Assembly (NCBI RefSeq): GCF_016650635.1
Contig: NZ_JAEKFI010000003.1
Location: 868,001-932,000 of the forward strand
DNA: 64,000 nucleotides
DNA from: Pseudomonas sp. TH43
GTDB taxonomy: Bacteria > Pseudomonadota > Gammaproteobacteria > Pseudomonadales > Pseudomonadaceae
Reading direction: 5' to 3'
Shown here: positions 1-9,480 of the stretch, piece by piece
How the letters are laid out: each line of letters starts with the position of its first letter
Numbering within the stretch: the first letter of the stretch is position 1
Notes under the pieces: generated by a model
The model's input: only the letters and a program-made list of their open reading frames with translations
The model's database searches: none
Told to the model about the DNA's origin: nothing
Translations under genes and position numbers: made by a program

Positions 1-1207
1 GCAGGTTACCTACGACCGCATGCACCAGGCGTACTGCAACGTGTTCACCCGTTTGGGCCTGAAATTCCGTCCGGTTGAAGCCGACAACGGTTCGATCGGT
101 GGCGCGGGTTCGCATGAATTCCACGTGCTGGCCGAATCCGGCGAAGACGATATCGTCTTCAGCAACGGTTCCGACTACGCAGCGAACATCGAGAAGGCCG
201 AAGCGGTACCACGCGAAACTTCGCGTGCCGCGGCGACCGAAGAGCTGCGCCTGGTCGATACGCCAGACACCAAGACCATCGCGGCACTGGTGGAAAAATT
301 CAATCTGCCGATTGAAAAGACTATCAAGACCCTGATCGTCCACGCGGAAGAAGCAGGCAAGCTGATCGCGCTGGTGATTCGTGGTGACCACGAACTCAAC
401 GAAATCAAAGCTGCCCAGCAACCTGGCGTGGCCAACCCGCTGGTCATGGCTTCCGATGCCGAACTGCGTGACGCCATTGGCGCTGGCGCCGGTTCCCTCG
501 GCCCGCTGAACCTGCCACTGCCAATCATCATCGACCGCTCGGTCGAACTGATGAGCGACTTTGGCATCGGCGCGAACATCGACGACAAGCACTACTTCGG
601 CGTGAACTGGGAGCGTGATCTGCCGGTTCCGACCGTGGCCGACCTGCGTAACGTGGTTGCCGGTGATCCGAGCCCGGACGGCAAAGGCACGCTGGAAATC
701 AAGCGCGGCATCGAAGTCGGGCACATCTTCCAACTGGGCAACAAGTACAGCAAGGCGATGAAGTGCGAAGTGCTGGGCGAGAACGGCAAACCGGTGACCC
801 TGGAAATGGGTTGCTACGGTATTGGTGTATCCCGCGTGGTGGCTGCGGCCATCGAGCAGAACAACGACGCCAACGGCATCATCTGGAGCGACACCCTGGC
901 GCCGTTCCAGATCGCTCTGGTACCGCTGCGTTATGAAACCGAGCAGGTGCGCGAAGCCACCGACAAGCTGTACGCCGAATTGACGGCCGCCGGCTTCGAA
1001 GTGCTGCTGGACGACCGCGACAAGAAAACCAGCCCGGGCATCAAGTTCGCGGACATGGAGCTGATCGGCATTCCTCACCGGATCGTGGTCAGTGACCGCG
1101 GCCTCGCCGAAGGCAACCTGGAATACAAGAGCCGTACCGAAGGCGAAGCGCAAGCATTGCCGGTGGCCGACGTATTGTCCTTCCTGCAGGCCCGTATCCG
1201 CCGCTGA
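1..1207 (+). CDS. proS: Proline--tRNA ligase, C-terminal part (5' end outside window)
   Basis: Class II prolyl-tRNA synthetase of the bacterial (ProS type 1) form; charges tRNA-Pro in the cytoplasm. The reading frame is already open at the window edge, and about 170 N-terminal residues of a usual ~570 are missing. Visible parts in order: the end of the first catalytic segment, the YbaK-like editing insertion that removes mischarged Ala-tRNA-Pro ([13 protein letters not shown] region), the catalytic motif 3 region ([13 protein letters not shown]), and the C-terminal anticodon-binding domain ([20 protein letters not shown]). The stop lies 17 bp before a lipoprotein gene, as in the proS neighbourhood of P. 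aeruginosa. Identity is secure from these motifs. Confidence 0.97.
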   Translation, partial: QVTYDRMHQAYCNVFTRLGLKFRPVEADNGSIGGAGSHEFHVLAESGEDDIVFSNGSDYAANIEKAEAVPRETSRAAATEELRLVDTPDTKTIAALVEKFNLPIEKTIKTLIVHAEEAGKLIALVIRGDHELNEIKAAQQPGVANPLVMASDAELRDAIGAGAGSLGPLNLPLPIIIDRSVELMSDFGIGANIDDKHYFGVNWERDLPVPTVADLRNVVAGDPSPDGKGTLEIKRGIEVGHIFQLGNKYSKAMKCEVLGENGKPVTLEMGCYGIGVSRVVAAAIEQNNDANGIIWSDTLAPFQIALVPLRYETEQVREATDKLYAELTAAGFEVLLDDRDKKTSPGIKFADMELIGIPHRIVVSDRGLAEGNLEYKSRTEGEAQALPVADVLSFLQARIRR

Positions 1208-1224
1208 AACCAGATAGAGACGTC

Positions 1225-2178
1225 ATGTTCAAGCGAAACACCTTAGGCCTCGGTGGCACCGCCTTGTGCGGTGCCCTGCTGGTCAGCGGCTGTGCCAATC
1301 ACATGTCACAACGCAGCGAGCACGAAGAGCGGGTCGAGCGAAAGTTGCTCGACCATAGCCTGCAAATTGATGTCGGTGAGCCTAAGGCGCTTGAGCTGCC
1401 GCAGCGACGCGTGAAGATCAACGAACAGAAGACTTTTGAAGTCACCGAGTTCGAAGTCACCCGTCATTACGATCGCTACACGCCGTACCAGCCTTGGCGG
1501 GAGGTCTACGAGATCCCGCTGGGCGTAGTGGCCGTGGTTGGCGGTGTCGGCGCGAACGTGGTCAACGTCTTCGCCCTCGGCAACCTGCCGGACAGCGTGA
1601 CCAAGGACTGGCTCAGCTACGGCTTCGCCGGGCTCAACCCGTTCATGAATGTGCAGTCCAACGGTCGTGCGCAGCAGAACCTGGCCGGTATCGATGAAGT
1701 CCAGCGCGACAAGCGCACGGAGTATTCAAGCCTGCCGTGGAGCGAGCGCCCGGTGCAGGTCAAGGCCGGCAAGCAGACGTTCGACATGACCACCGATCGT
1801 AACGGTGTCCTGCGCCTGAACCTGCTCGACAGTCCCTTTGCCGAAAATGACCTCAACCATGTCGGCAAACTGCAGATCAGCGTCGAAGACGCCAAGGATG
1901 ACGTGCACTCTGACACTTCCCTGATCATCAGCAGCCAATTGCGTGGCAAGTTGCTGGAAGCGCACGGGCTGATTTACGACGATCTGGAAGACGACGAAGT
2001 GAGCCAGTGGGTCCACCGGGTCAAGCGCCTGTCGGAACTGGGCCTGGAAGAAGAAGCCAGCGAGCTGGAACAAAGCCTGATCGAACTGACGCGCAACGAT
2101 CCTGAGCTGCAGACTGAGTTTCTCAAGTCGCTGACCAAGGATGCTGGGCGTCTGGTTGCAGATCCGGGACCGAATTAA
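1225..2178 (+). CDS. Predicted outer-membrane lipoprotein of unknown function
   Basis: A 317-residue protein with a lipoprotein signal peptide: basic MFKR, a hydrophobic stretch, and lipobox LVSGC with the lipidated Cys near residue 23. After processing it would be membrane anchored, with Ala at +2, which favours the outer membrane. A second hydrophobic, glycine-rich segment (IPLGVVAVVGGVGANVV, about residues 98–114) may be a membrane hairpin. The C-terminal part is acidic and probably helical. It starts 17 bp after proS and may be cotranscribed; the same pairing occurs in P. aeruginosa (PA0955/PA0956). No function can be assigned from sequence. Confidence 0.85.
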   Translation: MFKRNTLGLGGTALCGALLVSGCANHMSQRSEHEERVERKLLDHSLQIDVGEPKALELPQRRVKINEQKTFEVTEFEVTRHYDRYTPYQPWREVYEIPLGVVAVVGGVGANVVNVFALGNLPDSVTKDWLSYGFAGLNPFMNVQSNGRAQQNLAGIDEVQRDKRTEYSSLPWSERPVQVKAGKQTFDMTTDRNGVLRLNLLDSPFAENDLNHVGKLQISVEDAKDDVHSDTSLIISSQLRGKLLEAHGLIYDDLEDDEVSQWVHRVKRLSELGLEEEASELEQSLIELTRNDPELQTEFLKSLTKDAGRLVADPGPN

Positions 2179-2194
2179 CAGCAACAGCTAAAAG

Positions 2195-2272
2195 CTTCGC
2201 GAGCAGGCTCGCTCCCACATTGGATTTGTGTCGTATACAAAAACCATGTGGGAGCGAGCCTGCTCGCGAAGG
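2195..2272. repeat. REPIN (two inverted REP sequences)
   Basis: Two REP cores in inverted orientation, ttcgcgagcaggctcgctcc and its complement, separated by about 30 bp. It lies between the lipoprotein gene and convergent dinB, a typical intergenic spot for Pseudomonas REPINs. Confidence 0.9.
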
Positions 2273-2294
2273 CTGACCGACACTCATCGCAAAA

Positions 2295-3356
2295 CTACCG
2301 CTCGAACAACTCCATCTGCTCAAACCCGCCGCGCAAATCCTCCAGCCGCACCCCAACCCCCAATAACCGCACCGGTTTCCCGCCGCGATTGAACGCCTGC
2401 GTCAGCATCAACTGATAACTGCCCAGATCCCGCCCTGCCCCGGCCTGCTCCAGCGTCGTCTGGGTAAAGTCATGAAACTTCACTTTGACGAACGGCTTGC
2501 CCGGTCGATAACTACTGTCGATCCGTGCCATGCGCGTTTTCAGGGTCTCCAACAGTTCCGGCAACTTATCCAGGCAACTGCGCAGATCAGGCAGATCGAC
2601 GTCGTAGGTGTTTTCCACGCTGATCGACTGACGCCGACTGTCGTTGTGCACCAACCGGTCATCGATCCCACGGGCCAGACTCCACAATCGCTCACCAAAG
2701 CTGCCGAATTCGCGCACCAGCGCCAATTTGCCCCACTCGCGCAACTGTGAGCAGTCGACGATGCCGAGCCTGCCCAGTTTGTCAGCCGTAACTTTGCCGA
2801 CACCGTGCAACTTGCTCACTGGCAGGCCACTGACGAAGTCCTCGACCTGATCCGGTGTAATCACAAACAAACCATTGGGCTTCTTCCAGTCACTGGCGAT
2901 CTTCGCCAGAAACTTGTTCGGCGCCACGCCCGCAGACACAGTGATATGCAACTGATTGGAGACTCGGCGACGGATGTCCTGGGCAATGCGTGTGGCGCTG
3001 CCGCCGAAATGCGCGCTGTCGGACACGTCCAGATAAGCCTCGTCGAGCGACAAGGGCTCGATCAGGTCGGTGTAATCGGCAAAGATCGTGTGAATTTCTT
3101 TCGAGGCCTCGCGATAGGCATCCATGCGCGGCTTGACGATGGTCAGGTCGGGACACAGCTTCAAGGCATGCCCCGAAGCCATCGCCGAGCGTACGCCGTA
3201 AGCCCGCGCCTCGTAATTGCAGGTAGCAATCACGCCGCGTCGATCTGCCGAACCACCCACCGCGAGTGGCTTGCCGGCCAGACGCGGGTCATCGCGCATC
3301 TCGATGGCGGCGTAAAAACAATCGCAGTCGATGTGGATGATTTTTCGCTGAGTCAT
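2295..3356 (-). CDS. dinB: DNA polymerase IV
   Basis: Y-family error-prone translesion polymerase of 353 residues, the usual length. The N-terminus IHIDCDCFYAAIE carries the first metal-binding Asp, and PLSLDEAYLDVS carries the catalytic SLDE motif (D and E about residues 103–104). A helix-hairpin-helix thumb (LHGVGKVTADKLGRLGI) and a little-finger domain follow. The last residues, EQMELF, match the beta-clamp binding motif of Pol IV. An SOS box lies about 50 bp upstream, so LexA/RecA control is expected. Confidence 0.97.
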   Translation of the reverse strand: MTQRKIIHIDCDCFYAAIEMRDDPRLAGKPLAVGGSADRRGVIATCNYEARAYGVRSAMASGHALKLCPDLTIVKPRMDAYREASKEIHTIFADYTDLIEPLSLDEAYLDVSDSAHFGGSATRIAQDIRRRVSNQLHITVSAGVAPNKFLAKIASDWKKPNGLFVITPDQVEDFVSGLPVSKLHGVGKVTADKLGRLGIVDCSQLREWGKLALVREFGSFGERLWSLARGIDDRLVHNDSRRQSISVENTYDVDLPDLRSCLDKLPELLETLKTRMARIDSSYRPGKPFVKVKFHDFTQTTLEQAGAGRDLGSYQLMLTQAFNRGGKPVRLLGVGVRLEDLRGGFEQMELFER

Positions 3357-3405
3357 GTCAGAAAAGGAAATGTGGCGAGCCGGATCGGCAGTATCTCACT
3401 GACAC

Positions 3406-3421
3406 CTGTATATAGCACCAG
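3406..3421 (-). promoter_or_regulatory. LexA (SOS) box of dinB
   Basis: CTGT-N8-CCAG, one base off the CTGT-N8-ACAG consensus, with an AT-rich spacer. It lies 50 bp before the dinB start codon. The recA box in this window has the same CCAG variant half-site. Confidence 0.75.
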
Positions 3422-3595
3422 TGGTCTGAATGTTCTTTCTGAGCGGTAGGAAATGTCCTTTGGATTTATTTTATCAATCGGAAAACGCCAGCCAATAGAG
3501 CTGAAAGCCTTGCCCCGCCTGCCCTGTAGCTATAGAAACACCCGATAAAATGCGCTAACCGATTGAACCTCAACAGATTTTATCCAGATTGCGGG

Positions 3596-3623
3596 TTGAC
3601 ACCCCGGCGTTCCTCTGTAGAAT
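3596..3623 (+). promoter_or_regulatory. Sigma-70 promoter of first initiator tRNA gene
   Basis: A perfect -35 TTGACA and a -10 TAGAAT separated by 16 bp. The -10 ends 13 bp before the first base of the tRNA. Confidence 0.8.
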
Positions 3624-3636
3624 GCCGACACACAGA

Positions 3637-3713
<77 letters not shown>

Positions 3714-3725
3714 AACATCAAAAAA

Positions 3726-3751
3726 GGCTACTCGAAAGAGTGGCCTTTTTT
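3726..3751 (+). terminator. Terminator of first tRNA-fMet
   Basis: Hairpin GGCTACTC-GAAA-GAGTGGCC with one G:U pair and a GAAA tetraloop, followed by six T. It begins 13 nt after the CCA end. Confidence 0.85.
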
Positions 3752-3894
3752 GTGCGCGCCTGTTTTGCAGTTATTGCCAGGCTGACGCAAGCGCATTGCC
3801 AAACAGGAATTCGTTTCATTTCCGAAACTTAACGCGTCACGTGCGACTGTTTGACGCGAATTCACATTTATTTGACCCTTTATGGGATTAGCGG

Positions 3895-3922
3895 TTGACA
3901 CCTCGCCGTTCGCCTGTAGAAT
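3895..3922 (+). promoter_or_regulatory. Sigma-70 promoter of second initiator tRNA gene
   Basis: TTGACA and TAGAAT with a 16-bp spacer, the same layout as the promoter of copy 1. The spacer has diverged at a few bases. Confidence 0.8.
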
Positions 3923-3935
3923 GCCGCCACACAGA

Positions 3936-4012
<77 letters not shown>

Positions 4013-4024
4013 AACATCAAAAAA

Positions 4025-4050
4025 GGCTACTCGAAAGAGTGGCCTTTTTT
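4025..4050 (+). terminator. Terminator of second tRNA-fMet
   Basis: The same GGCTACTC-GAAA-GAGTGGCC hairpin and T-run as in copy 1. Confidence 0.85.
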
Positions 4051-4288
4051 GTATCTGTCGAAAAAGTCCTTTCGCAACAATGATCTGTCACTGTGCAGTG
4101 AACCGCTCGGGATCATCAGACTCGCCAACTTGCGACTATGCTTGAGTCGCAGGCAAGACGTCTGCAATCCAGGAACTGCCCTCGCCGATACCTGGTGAGA
4201 GGCGTAGTATTTTGTGATTATTTTTTTCTACAGGGATTGGTAACTTGGCTGGATACCCCCATCCTGTCGCGCACAATCCAAGAGGTGA

Positions 4289-6931
4289 TTGATGCGCGCC
4301 AACTCGTCTGATTCACAAGACACCGTCACAGCGGAACATCCGATCAAACCCGAGCGTTTGCGCTTGCTGGATCGGTTGAGCAAGTACCGTCAACCCATTG
4401 GTCTGGCGGTCACGCTGCTGTTGTTCGCCATTGCGCTGATTGCCTGTCGTCATCTGCTTGCCGAGCTCGATCTCGACGCGCTGCACGACTCGATCCTCGA
4501 CGTGCCGAAACCCGCCCTGCTCGGCGCGTTCGGCGCGACCGTGGTCGGCTTCATTATTCTGCTGGGCTACGAATGGTCAGCCAGTCGCTATGCCGGTGTG
4601 ACATTGCCACCGCGTACGCTGGCCCTCGGCGGCTTTACCGCGTTTGCGATTGGTAACGCCATCGGCCTTTCGCTGTTGTCAGGCGGTTCGGTGCGCTACC
4701 GTTTATATGCGCGGCTGGGTCTGGGGGCGTCAGAAGTCGCGCACATGACCTTGTTTGCCAGTCTGTCGCTGGGTTGTGCCCTGCCGCCGCTGGCAGCGCT
4801 GGCGACACTGAGTGACTTGCCTGCTGCCTCTCAGGCACTGGGTTTGTCCGAAGGCCTGCTCGGCACTGTCGCCGCGGTCGTGCTGTTGCTTGGCGCAGTG
4901 CTGGCTATCGGCATCTATCGTCGGCGCCTGCCGGAACAGCCGTTGCGCGACAACCTGCTGGTCAGGGTCGGTCGCCGCACCCTGCGCCTGCCGGGTCGAC
5001 GTCTGACGTTCCTGCAACTGATCATTACCGCCCTCGACGTTGCGGCCGCCGCGACTGTTCTCTATCTATTGCTGCCGGAAGCGCCGCCGTTTGGTGCGTT
5101 CCTGCTGGTGTACCTGCTGGCATTGGCTGCCGGCGTACTCAGCCACGTACCCGGCGGCGTCGGTGTGTTCGAAGCGATCCTGCTGGCCGCTTTCGCCGAC
5201 AAGCTCGGTGCCGCGCCTCTCGCCGCTGCGCTGCTGCTGTATCGCCTGATCTATGTGGTGTTGCCGTTGTTGGTGGCCTGCGTATTCCTGCTGATCAACG
5301 AAGGTCAGCGCCTGTTCCAGACCCAGACCATGCGCGCCGCGTCTGGTCTCGCAGCGCCGATTCTGGCGGTGCTGGTGTTCTTGTCCGGCGTGGTGCTGCT
5401 GTTCTCCGGTGCGACCCCGGAAATCGATACACGGCTGGAACATATCGGTTTTCTGATCCCGCATCGTCTGGTCGACGCTTCGCACTTTGGCGCCAGCCTG
5501 ATCGGCGTGCTCTGCCTGATGCTCGCTCAGGGCCTGCGCCGTCGCCTGTCGGCGGCGTGGATGCTGACCACCATTCTGCTGTTGGTTGGCGCCCTGCTCT
5601 CGCTGCTCAAAGGCTTCGACTGGGAAGAAGCGACGCTGATGACCCTCACCGCTGCGTTGCTCGGTGTGTTCCGTCGCTCGTTCTATCGCCCGAGTCGCTT
5701 GACCGAACTGCCCTTCTCGCCGCTGTATCTGGTGGCCAGTCTCTGCGTGCTGGGCGCTTCGACGTGGCTGTTGCTGTTCGCCTATCAAGACGTGCCTTAC
5801 AGCCATCAACTCTGGTGGCAGTTCACCCTTGATGCAGACGCGCCACGTGGCCTGCGTTCGCTGCTCGGCGCTGCCGTGCTGTTGCTGGTGATCGCGCTGA
5901 CATGGCTGCTGCGCACCGCGCGCCCGGTCATTCACTTGCCGACGCCTGATGAACTCGATCGTGCGGCAAAGATTCTGATGGCTTCGTCGCAACCCGACGG
6001 CGGCCTGGCGCTGACCGGTGACAAGGCGCTGCTGTTTCACCAGAACGATGAAGCGTTTCTGATGTACGCGCGCCGTGGCCGCAGCCTGGTGGCGCTGTAC
6101 GACCCGATCGGCCCCGGCCAGCAACGCGCCGAGATGATCTGGCAGTTCCGCGACCTCTGCGATATTCACCACGCCCGCCCGGTGTTCTACCAGGTGCGCG
6201 CGGAGAACCTGCCGTACTACATGGACATCGGCTTGACTGCGATCAAGCTCGGCGAGGAAGCCCGGGTCGATCTGGTGCGCTTTGACCTGGAAGCCAAGGG
6301 CAAAGAGATGAAGGATCTGCGTTACACCTGGAACCGCGGCTCCCGCGACGGTCTGTCGCTGGAGATCCACGAGCCGGGCCAGGCGCCGATGGATGAGCTG
6401 AGAGTGATTTCCGATGCGTGGCTGACCGGCAAGAATGTGCGCGAGAAAGGCTTCTCCCTCGGCCGTTTCAGCGACGATTACCTGAAGCATTTCCGCATCG
6501 CGGTGATTCGCTTCGAGGGCCGCCCGGTGGCGTTCGCCAACCTGCTCGAGACTTACAGCCACGACCTGGCCAGCCTCGACCTGATGCGCGCGCACCCGGA
6601 CGCTCCAAAGCTGACCATGGAATTCATGATGGTCGGCCTGATTCAACACTATAAGAGTCACGGATACGCGCGCTTCAGCCTGGGCATGGTGCCGTTGTCG
6701 GGGTTGCAACCCCGGCGTGGTGCACCGCTGACCCAGCGTCTGGGTTCGATGGTTTTCCGCCGTGGTGAGCAGCTGTACAACTTCCAAGGCTTGCGCCGCT
6801 TCAAAGACAAGTTCCAGCCTGACTGGGAACCCCGTTATATGGCCGTGCCCGCCGGACTCGATCCGCTGGTGGCGCTGGCCGACACTGCTGCCCTGATCGC
6901 GGGCGGCTTGACTGGATTGGTGAAACGCTGA
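4289..6931 (+). CDS. mprF: Aminoacyl-phosphatidylglycerol synthase/flippase (MprF family)
   Basis: An 880-residue inner-membrane enzyme of the MprF family. The N-terminal ~540 residues hold about 13–14 hydrophobic helices, including the flippase part with SGGSVRYRLYARLGLG and LSHVPGGVGVFEAI. The C-terminal ~330 residues form the soluble DUF2156 synthase domain, which moves an amino acid from aminoacyl-tRNA to phosphatidylglycerol. The P. aeruginosa orthologue (PA0920) makes alanyl-PG; whether Ala or Lys is used cannot be read here. The modification lowers negative surface charge and gives resistance to cationic peptides and acid. Its stop overlaps the next start (TGATG), so the two genes are translationally coupled. 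Confidence 0.93.
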   Translation: MMRANSSDSQDTVTAEHPIKPERLRLLDRLSKYRQPIGLAVTLLLFAIALIACRHLLAELDLDALHDSILDVPKPALLGAFGATVVGFIILLGYEWSASRYAGVTLPPRTLALGGFTAFAIGNAIGLSLLSGGSVRYRLYARLGLGASEVAHMTLFASLSLGCALPPLAALATLSDLPAASQALGLSEGLLGTVAAVVLLLGAVLAIGIYRRRLPEQPLRDNLLVRVGRRTLRLPGRRLTFLQLIITALDVAAAATVLYLLLPEAPPFGAFLLVYLLALAAGVLSHVPGGVGVFEAILLAAFADKLGAAPLAAALLLYRLIYVVLPLLVACVFLLINEGQRLFQTQTMRAASGLAAPILAVLVFLSGVVLLFSGATPEIDTRLEHIGFLIPHRLVDASHFGASLIGVLCLMLAQGLRRRLSAAWMLTTILLLVGALLSLLKGFDWEEATLMTLTAALLGVFRRSFYRPSRLTELPFSPLYLVASLCVLGASTWLLLFAYQDVPYSHQLWWQFTLDADAPRGLRSLLGAAVLLLVIALTWLLRTARPVIHLPTPDELDRAAKILMASSQPDGGLALTGDKALLFHQNDEAFLMYARRGRSLVALYDPIGPGQQRAEMIWQFRDLCDIHHARPVFYQVRAENLPYYMDIGLTAIKLGEEARVDLVRFDLEAKGKEMKDLRYTWNRGSRDGLSLEIHEPGQAPMDELRVISDAWLTGKNVREKGFSLGRFSDDYLKHFRIAVIRFEGRPVAFANLLETYSHDLASLDLMRAHPDAPKLTMEFMMVGLIQHYKSHGYARFSLGMVPLSGLQPRRGAPLTQRLGSMVFRRGEQLYNFQGLRRFKDKFQPDWEPRYMAVPAGLDPLVALADTAALIAGGLTGLVKR

Positions 6932-8226
6932 TGATTCAACGCTCCCTGAAGTACATCCTGGCCGCACTGATCGTGCTGGCCGTGATTGCCGGCGGCGGTT
7001 ACTGGTACCTGAAACGCCCGGCACCGGAACCGACCGTCGAACAGCTCAACCCGGCCGATGGTGCGGCCATGACCCGCGTCATTCCCGGCACCAAGGCCAA
7101 GGCCCAAGTGCTGATCGCGGTTAATGACGACCAGAAACTCAGTGAAAAGCAACTGACCACCCTTAGCCGCAGCGCCTCGGCGCAAATCGTCCAGGTGATT
7201 CTGCCGAAGGACTGCCTGCTGCAAAGCCGCGCCCTGCAATCGGGCCTGCGTGAACTGAATGGCCCGGCCACATTGGTCAGCGGCATCGGTCCTGGTGCCG
7301 TGCTGGCCTGGCGCTGGTTGTCGGAACAGAAAGACGACAAGGCCCAAGCCGTCTCCGTTGACCTCGCTCTGGAAAAGGGTGGCTGCACGCACCTACTGCC
7401 GAAGTCTGCCGCCCACGGCCACTGGCTGGTGGCCTGGAACGACAACCCGGATGACGCCAGCGCAGGCTTCGTGCGCGATCAACCGAACGCCGAAACCAGC
7501 ATCAGCGACTACGACATCAACCTGCCGCAAGTGCTGAACAACGAACTGCGCAAGATCCTCGTCGGCGGCGACAAGGCTAACGGCGGTCTGGCAATCCCGG
7601 TGGTTGAAGTACCGGCCGGCCAGGCCAAAGACACCGTCACCCTGTTCCTCTCCGGTGACGGCGGCTGGCGCGACCTCGACCGCGATGTAGCGGGTGAGAT
7701 GGCCAAGATCGGCTATCCGGTGGTCGGCATCGACACCTTGCGCTACTACTGGCAGCACAAGAGCCCTGAGCAAAGCGCGCTGGACCTGACCGAACTGATG
7801 CAGCACTACCGGCAGAAATGGGGCACCAAGCGCTTCATCCTCACCGGTTACTCGTTCGGTGCCGACGTGTTGCCAGCGATCTACAACCGCCTGCCGGACA
7901 CCGAGCAGCAACGCGTAGACGCAATCATCCTGCTGGCCTTCGCCCGCACCGGCAGCTTCGAAATCGAAGTCGAAGGCTGGCTGGGTAACGCCGGCAAAGA
8001 AGCCGCCACCGGCCCGGAAATGGCCAAACTGCCACCGGCCAAGGTGATTTGCATCTACGGTGAGGAAGAGACGGATGAAAGCGGCTGCACGGACAAGACA
8101 GCGGTGGGTGAGGCAGTGAAACTGCCCGGCGGCCACCACTTCGACGAGAACTACCCGGCGCTGGCCAAGCGTCTGGTGGACTTGATCGAGAAACGCCAGG
8201 CGGCAAGCCAGGTCGCCGAAGAGTGA
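6931..8226 (+). CDS. AcvB/VirJ-family periplasmic aminoacyl-PG hydrolase
   Basis: A 431-residue protein with an N-terminal membrane anchor or uncleaved signal (hydrophobic residues about 8–26) and an AcvB/VirJ alpha/beta-hydrolase domain. The nucleophile elbow is G-Y-S-F-G with Ser308, and LPGGHHFDENY near residue 404 supplies the likely catalytic His. The P. aeruginosa orthologue PA0919 removes the amino acid from alanyl-PG, and Agrobacterium AcvB acts likewise on lysyl-PG. The overlap with mprF fits a synthase/hydrolase pair that sets the lipid level. A terminator follows. Confidence 0.88.
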   Translation: MIQRSLKYILAALIVLAVIAGGGYWYLKRPAPEPTVEQLNPADGAAMTRVIPGTKAKAQVLIAVNDDQKLSEKQLTTLSRSASAQIVQVILPKDCLLQSRALQSGLRELNGPATLVSGIGPGAVLAWRWLSEQKDDKAQAVSVDLALEKGGCTHLLPKSAAHGHWLVAWNDNPDDASAGFVRDQPNAETSISDYDINLPQVLNNELRKILVGGDKANGGLAIPVVEVPAGQAKDTVTLFLSGDGGWRDLDRDVAGEMAKIGYPVVGIDTLRYYWQHKSPEQSALDLTELMQHYRQKWGTKRFILTGYSFGADVLPAIYNRLPDTEQQRVDAIILLAFARTGSFEIEVEGWLGNAGKEAATGPEMAKLPPAKVICIYGEEETDESGCTDKTAVGEAVKLPGGHHFDENYPALAKRLVDLIEKRQAASQVAEE

Positions 8227-8243
8227 TCTGAGCCACGCCACCG

Positions 8244-8279
8244 AAAAGCCCTCGCAACTGTGAAGCTGCGGGGGCTTTT
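8244..8279 (+). terminator. Terminator of the mprF–hydrolase operon
   Basis: Arms aaaagccc and gggctttt close a GC-rich hairpin with an imperfect inner stem (tcgca/tgcgg), ending in a T-run 18 bp after the hydrolase stop codon. Confidence 0.75.
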
Positions 8280-8342
8280 ACATTCCAGCAGCCACCAAAA
8301 TCCCCTGTGGGAGATTCTATGTTGGCCAGCAACCCTAAAATC

Positions 8343-9278
8343 TCAGGCTAATCGGTATTCGCCCTGATTTTTCATCAGGGCGAATGCCACTCGACAGAGC
8401 TTGCGAGCAAGGGCCACTAACGCCTGTGTTTTCGAGAAGCCTCTGGCCAGGTAAGACTCGTAAAATGGTTTCCACTTCGTTGAGCGACTCGCCGCCATCG
8501 CGGCGTTGTACGTCAACCGACGGATCTCCGGGTCTCCTTTTTTGGTCAGGAATCTCGGGCCATTCTTTTTACCCGAATCGTCCACTGTCAGATCCATACC
8601 CAAAAACGCGATAAAGGCATCGCTATTGGCAAAGTCACCGCGCATATAGGTCGTTGCCAACCCAGTCGCCGTCAGTTCTCCCACGCCTTCAATCGCTTTG
8701 CAGCGGTCAATATTGTCTTCAATACCCGCCTCTTTGCTGACCTTGCGCAGCAGTTTCTGAATGACCTGATCGGATCGTTCGAATGCTTTTTGCTGAGCGG
8801 CACGCTCTTTTTTCAGCAAGGGTTCATCGGCCCAGCTCAACATAAGCCCCGTATGGTTCTGAATTAACGTCGCGCGTCTGTGCAGCAAGCTTTTCAGTAC
8901 GGTATAGGCCTTGGGTGGCGGGTTCCAAAGCCGCAATTTACATTGCTCATTCGTCAAATAACGCGCGAGCACGCGGGCATCGCAGGGATCATTTTTGGCC
9001 CGTTGACCGACCCCGCGACGATAATGGCTAACTCGATAAGCATCTACGACATAGACCTGATGCCCCATCGCATGAGCCAGATCAACAGTCTCCAAGTGGT
9101 AGATGTTGGTGGCTTCAACAGCGATAGCGCTTTGCGCAGGCAAAGTTTTGAGCCAACGTTTGAGGGCGGCTCGATCATTTTTGACCGACTCAATTGTTTC
9201 CAGGTCAGCACGATAGACAACGACTTCGGCCTTGGCGATATCGATACCAACAACCGTCTGCGAAGTAAGGATTGTCAT
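8343..9278 (-). CDS. IS110-family transposase (DEDD type)
   Basis: A 311-residue IS110 recombinase. The N-terminal RuvC-like DEDD domain shows VVGIDIAKAEVVVYR with the first Asp, AVEATNIYH with the Glu, and KNDPCDARVLARY with the two final Asp residues. The C-terminal Transposase_20 domain shows CKAIEGVGELTATGLAT and ends LVALARKLCRVAFALMKN; its usual active Ser is expected there. An SD sequence (GAGG) lies 7 nt before the ATG. The frame is intact, so the element may still be mobile. IS110 enzymes use a structured RNA from the element's own flank to choose targets. Confidence 0.95.
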   Translation of the reverse strand: MTILTSQTVVGIDIAKAEVVVYRADLETIESVKNDRAALKRWLKTLPAQSAIAVEATNIYHLETVDLAHAMGHQVYVVDAYRVSHYRRGVGQRAKNDPCDARVLARYLTNEQCKLRLWNPPPKAYTVLKSLLHRRATLIQNHTGLMLSWADEPLLKKERAAQQKAFERSDQVIQKLLRKVSKEAGIEDNIDRCKAIEGVGELTATGLATTYMRGDFANSDAFIAFLGMDLTVDDSGKKNGPRFLTKKGDPEIRRLTYNAAMAASRSTKWKPFYESYLARGFSKTQALVALARKLCRVAFALMKNQGEYRLA

Positions 9279-9388
9279 GACGAATCCTCGGAGCTAGGGT
9301 TTAAGAGCTTGTTGGGGTCTACCGTTGCGCTGGCTTGTCTCTATCGTCGGTTTACCGATGAATTCCTTATCGGCGCTTTGGGTAGAAA

Positions 9389-9455
9389 GGGCGGGACGAG
9401 AAGTCTCCCACGGTCTGTACTGGTCAGAGTCAGAATCGAGTCTGTAGTCCCGCCC
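9389..9455 (-). ncRNA. Candidate bridge-RNA target-binding loop of the IS110 element
   Basis: A perfect 9-bp stem (gggcgggac, 9389–9397, with gtcccgccc, 9447–9455) closes a loop that holds two short matches to the REP target. One is RNA gtgggag (9405–9411), complementary to the right target half ctcccac. The other is RNA agactcg (9437–9443), which matches the left half aggctcg at 6 of 7 bases. The order, left guide 5' of right guide on the transposase strand, is that described for IS110 bridge RNAs. The donor loop is less clear: cttgtct at 9334–9340 and attcctt at 9362–9368 are weak candidates. Confidence 0.65.
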
Positions 9456-9480
9456 ACCCCTTCAAGTCTAAACATACAAG

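Larger units (their letters stand above)
8314..9480 (-). mobile_element. IS110-family insertion sequence inserted in a REP
   Basis: A 1,167-bp element. On the minus strand the joints read ggctcg-CT-tgtatg and atagaat-CT-cccacagg, so a CT dinucleotide is shared by both ends. Removing one copy restores the REP core gcaggctcg-CT-cccacagg. There are no terminal inverted repeats, as expected for IS110. It holds one transposase gene, a short 3' end, and about 200 bp of non-coding DNA upstream of the gene that can fold as a bridge RNA. Confidence 0.88.

Noticed and set aside
2195..2272. CRISPR array from repeated gcgagcctgctcgcgaa sequences
   Set aside because: The copies are scattered inverted REP pairs, not regularly spaced direct repeats, and no cas genes occur in the window.
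5066..7024. Long minus-strand open frame opposite mprF (652 codons)
   Set aside because: It is the antisense shadow of a high-GC gene with strong conserved domains, rich in Gln/His/Arg, without start signals or any recognisable domain.
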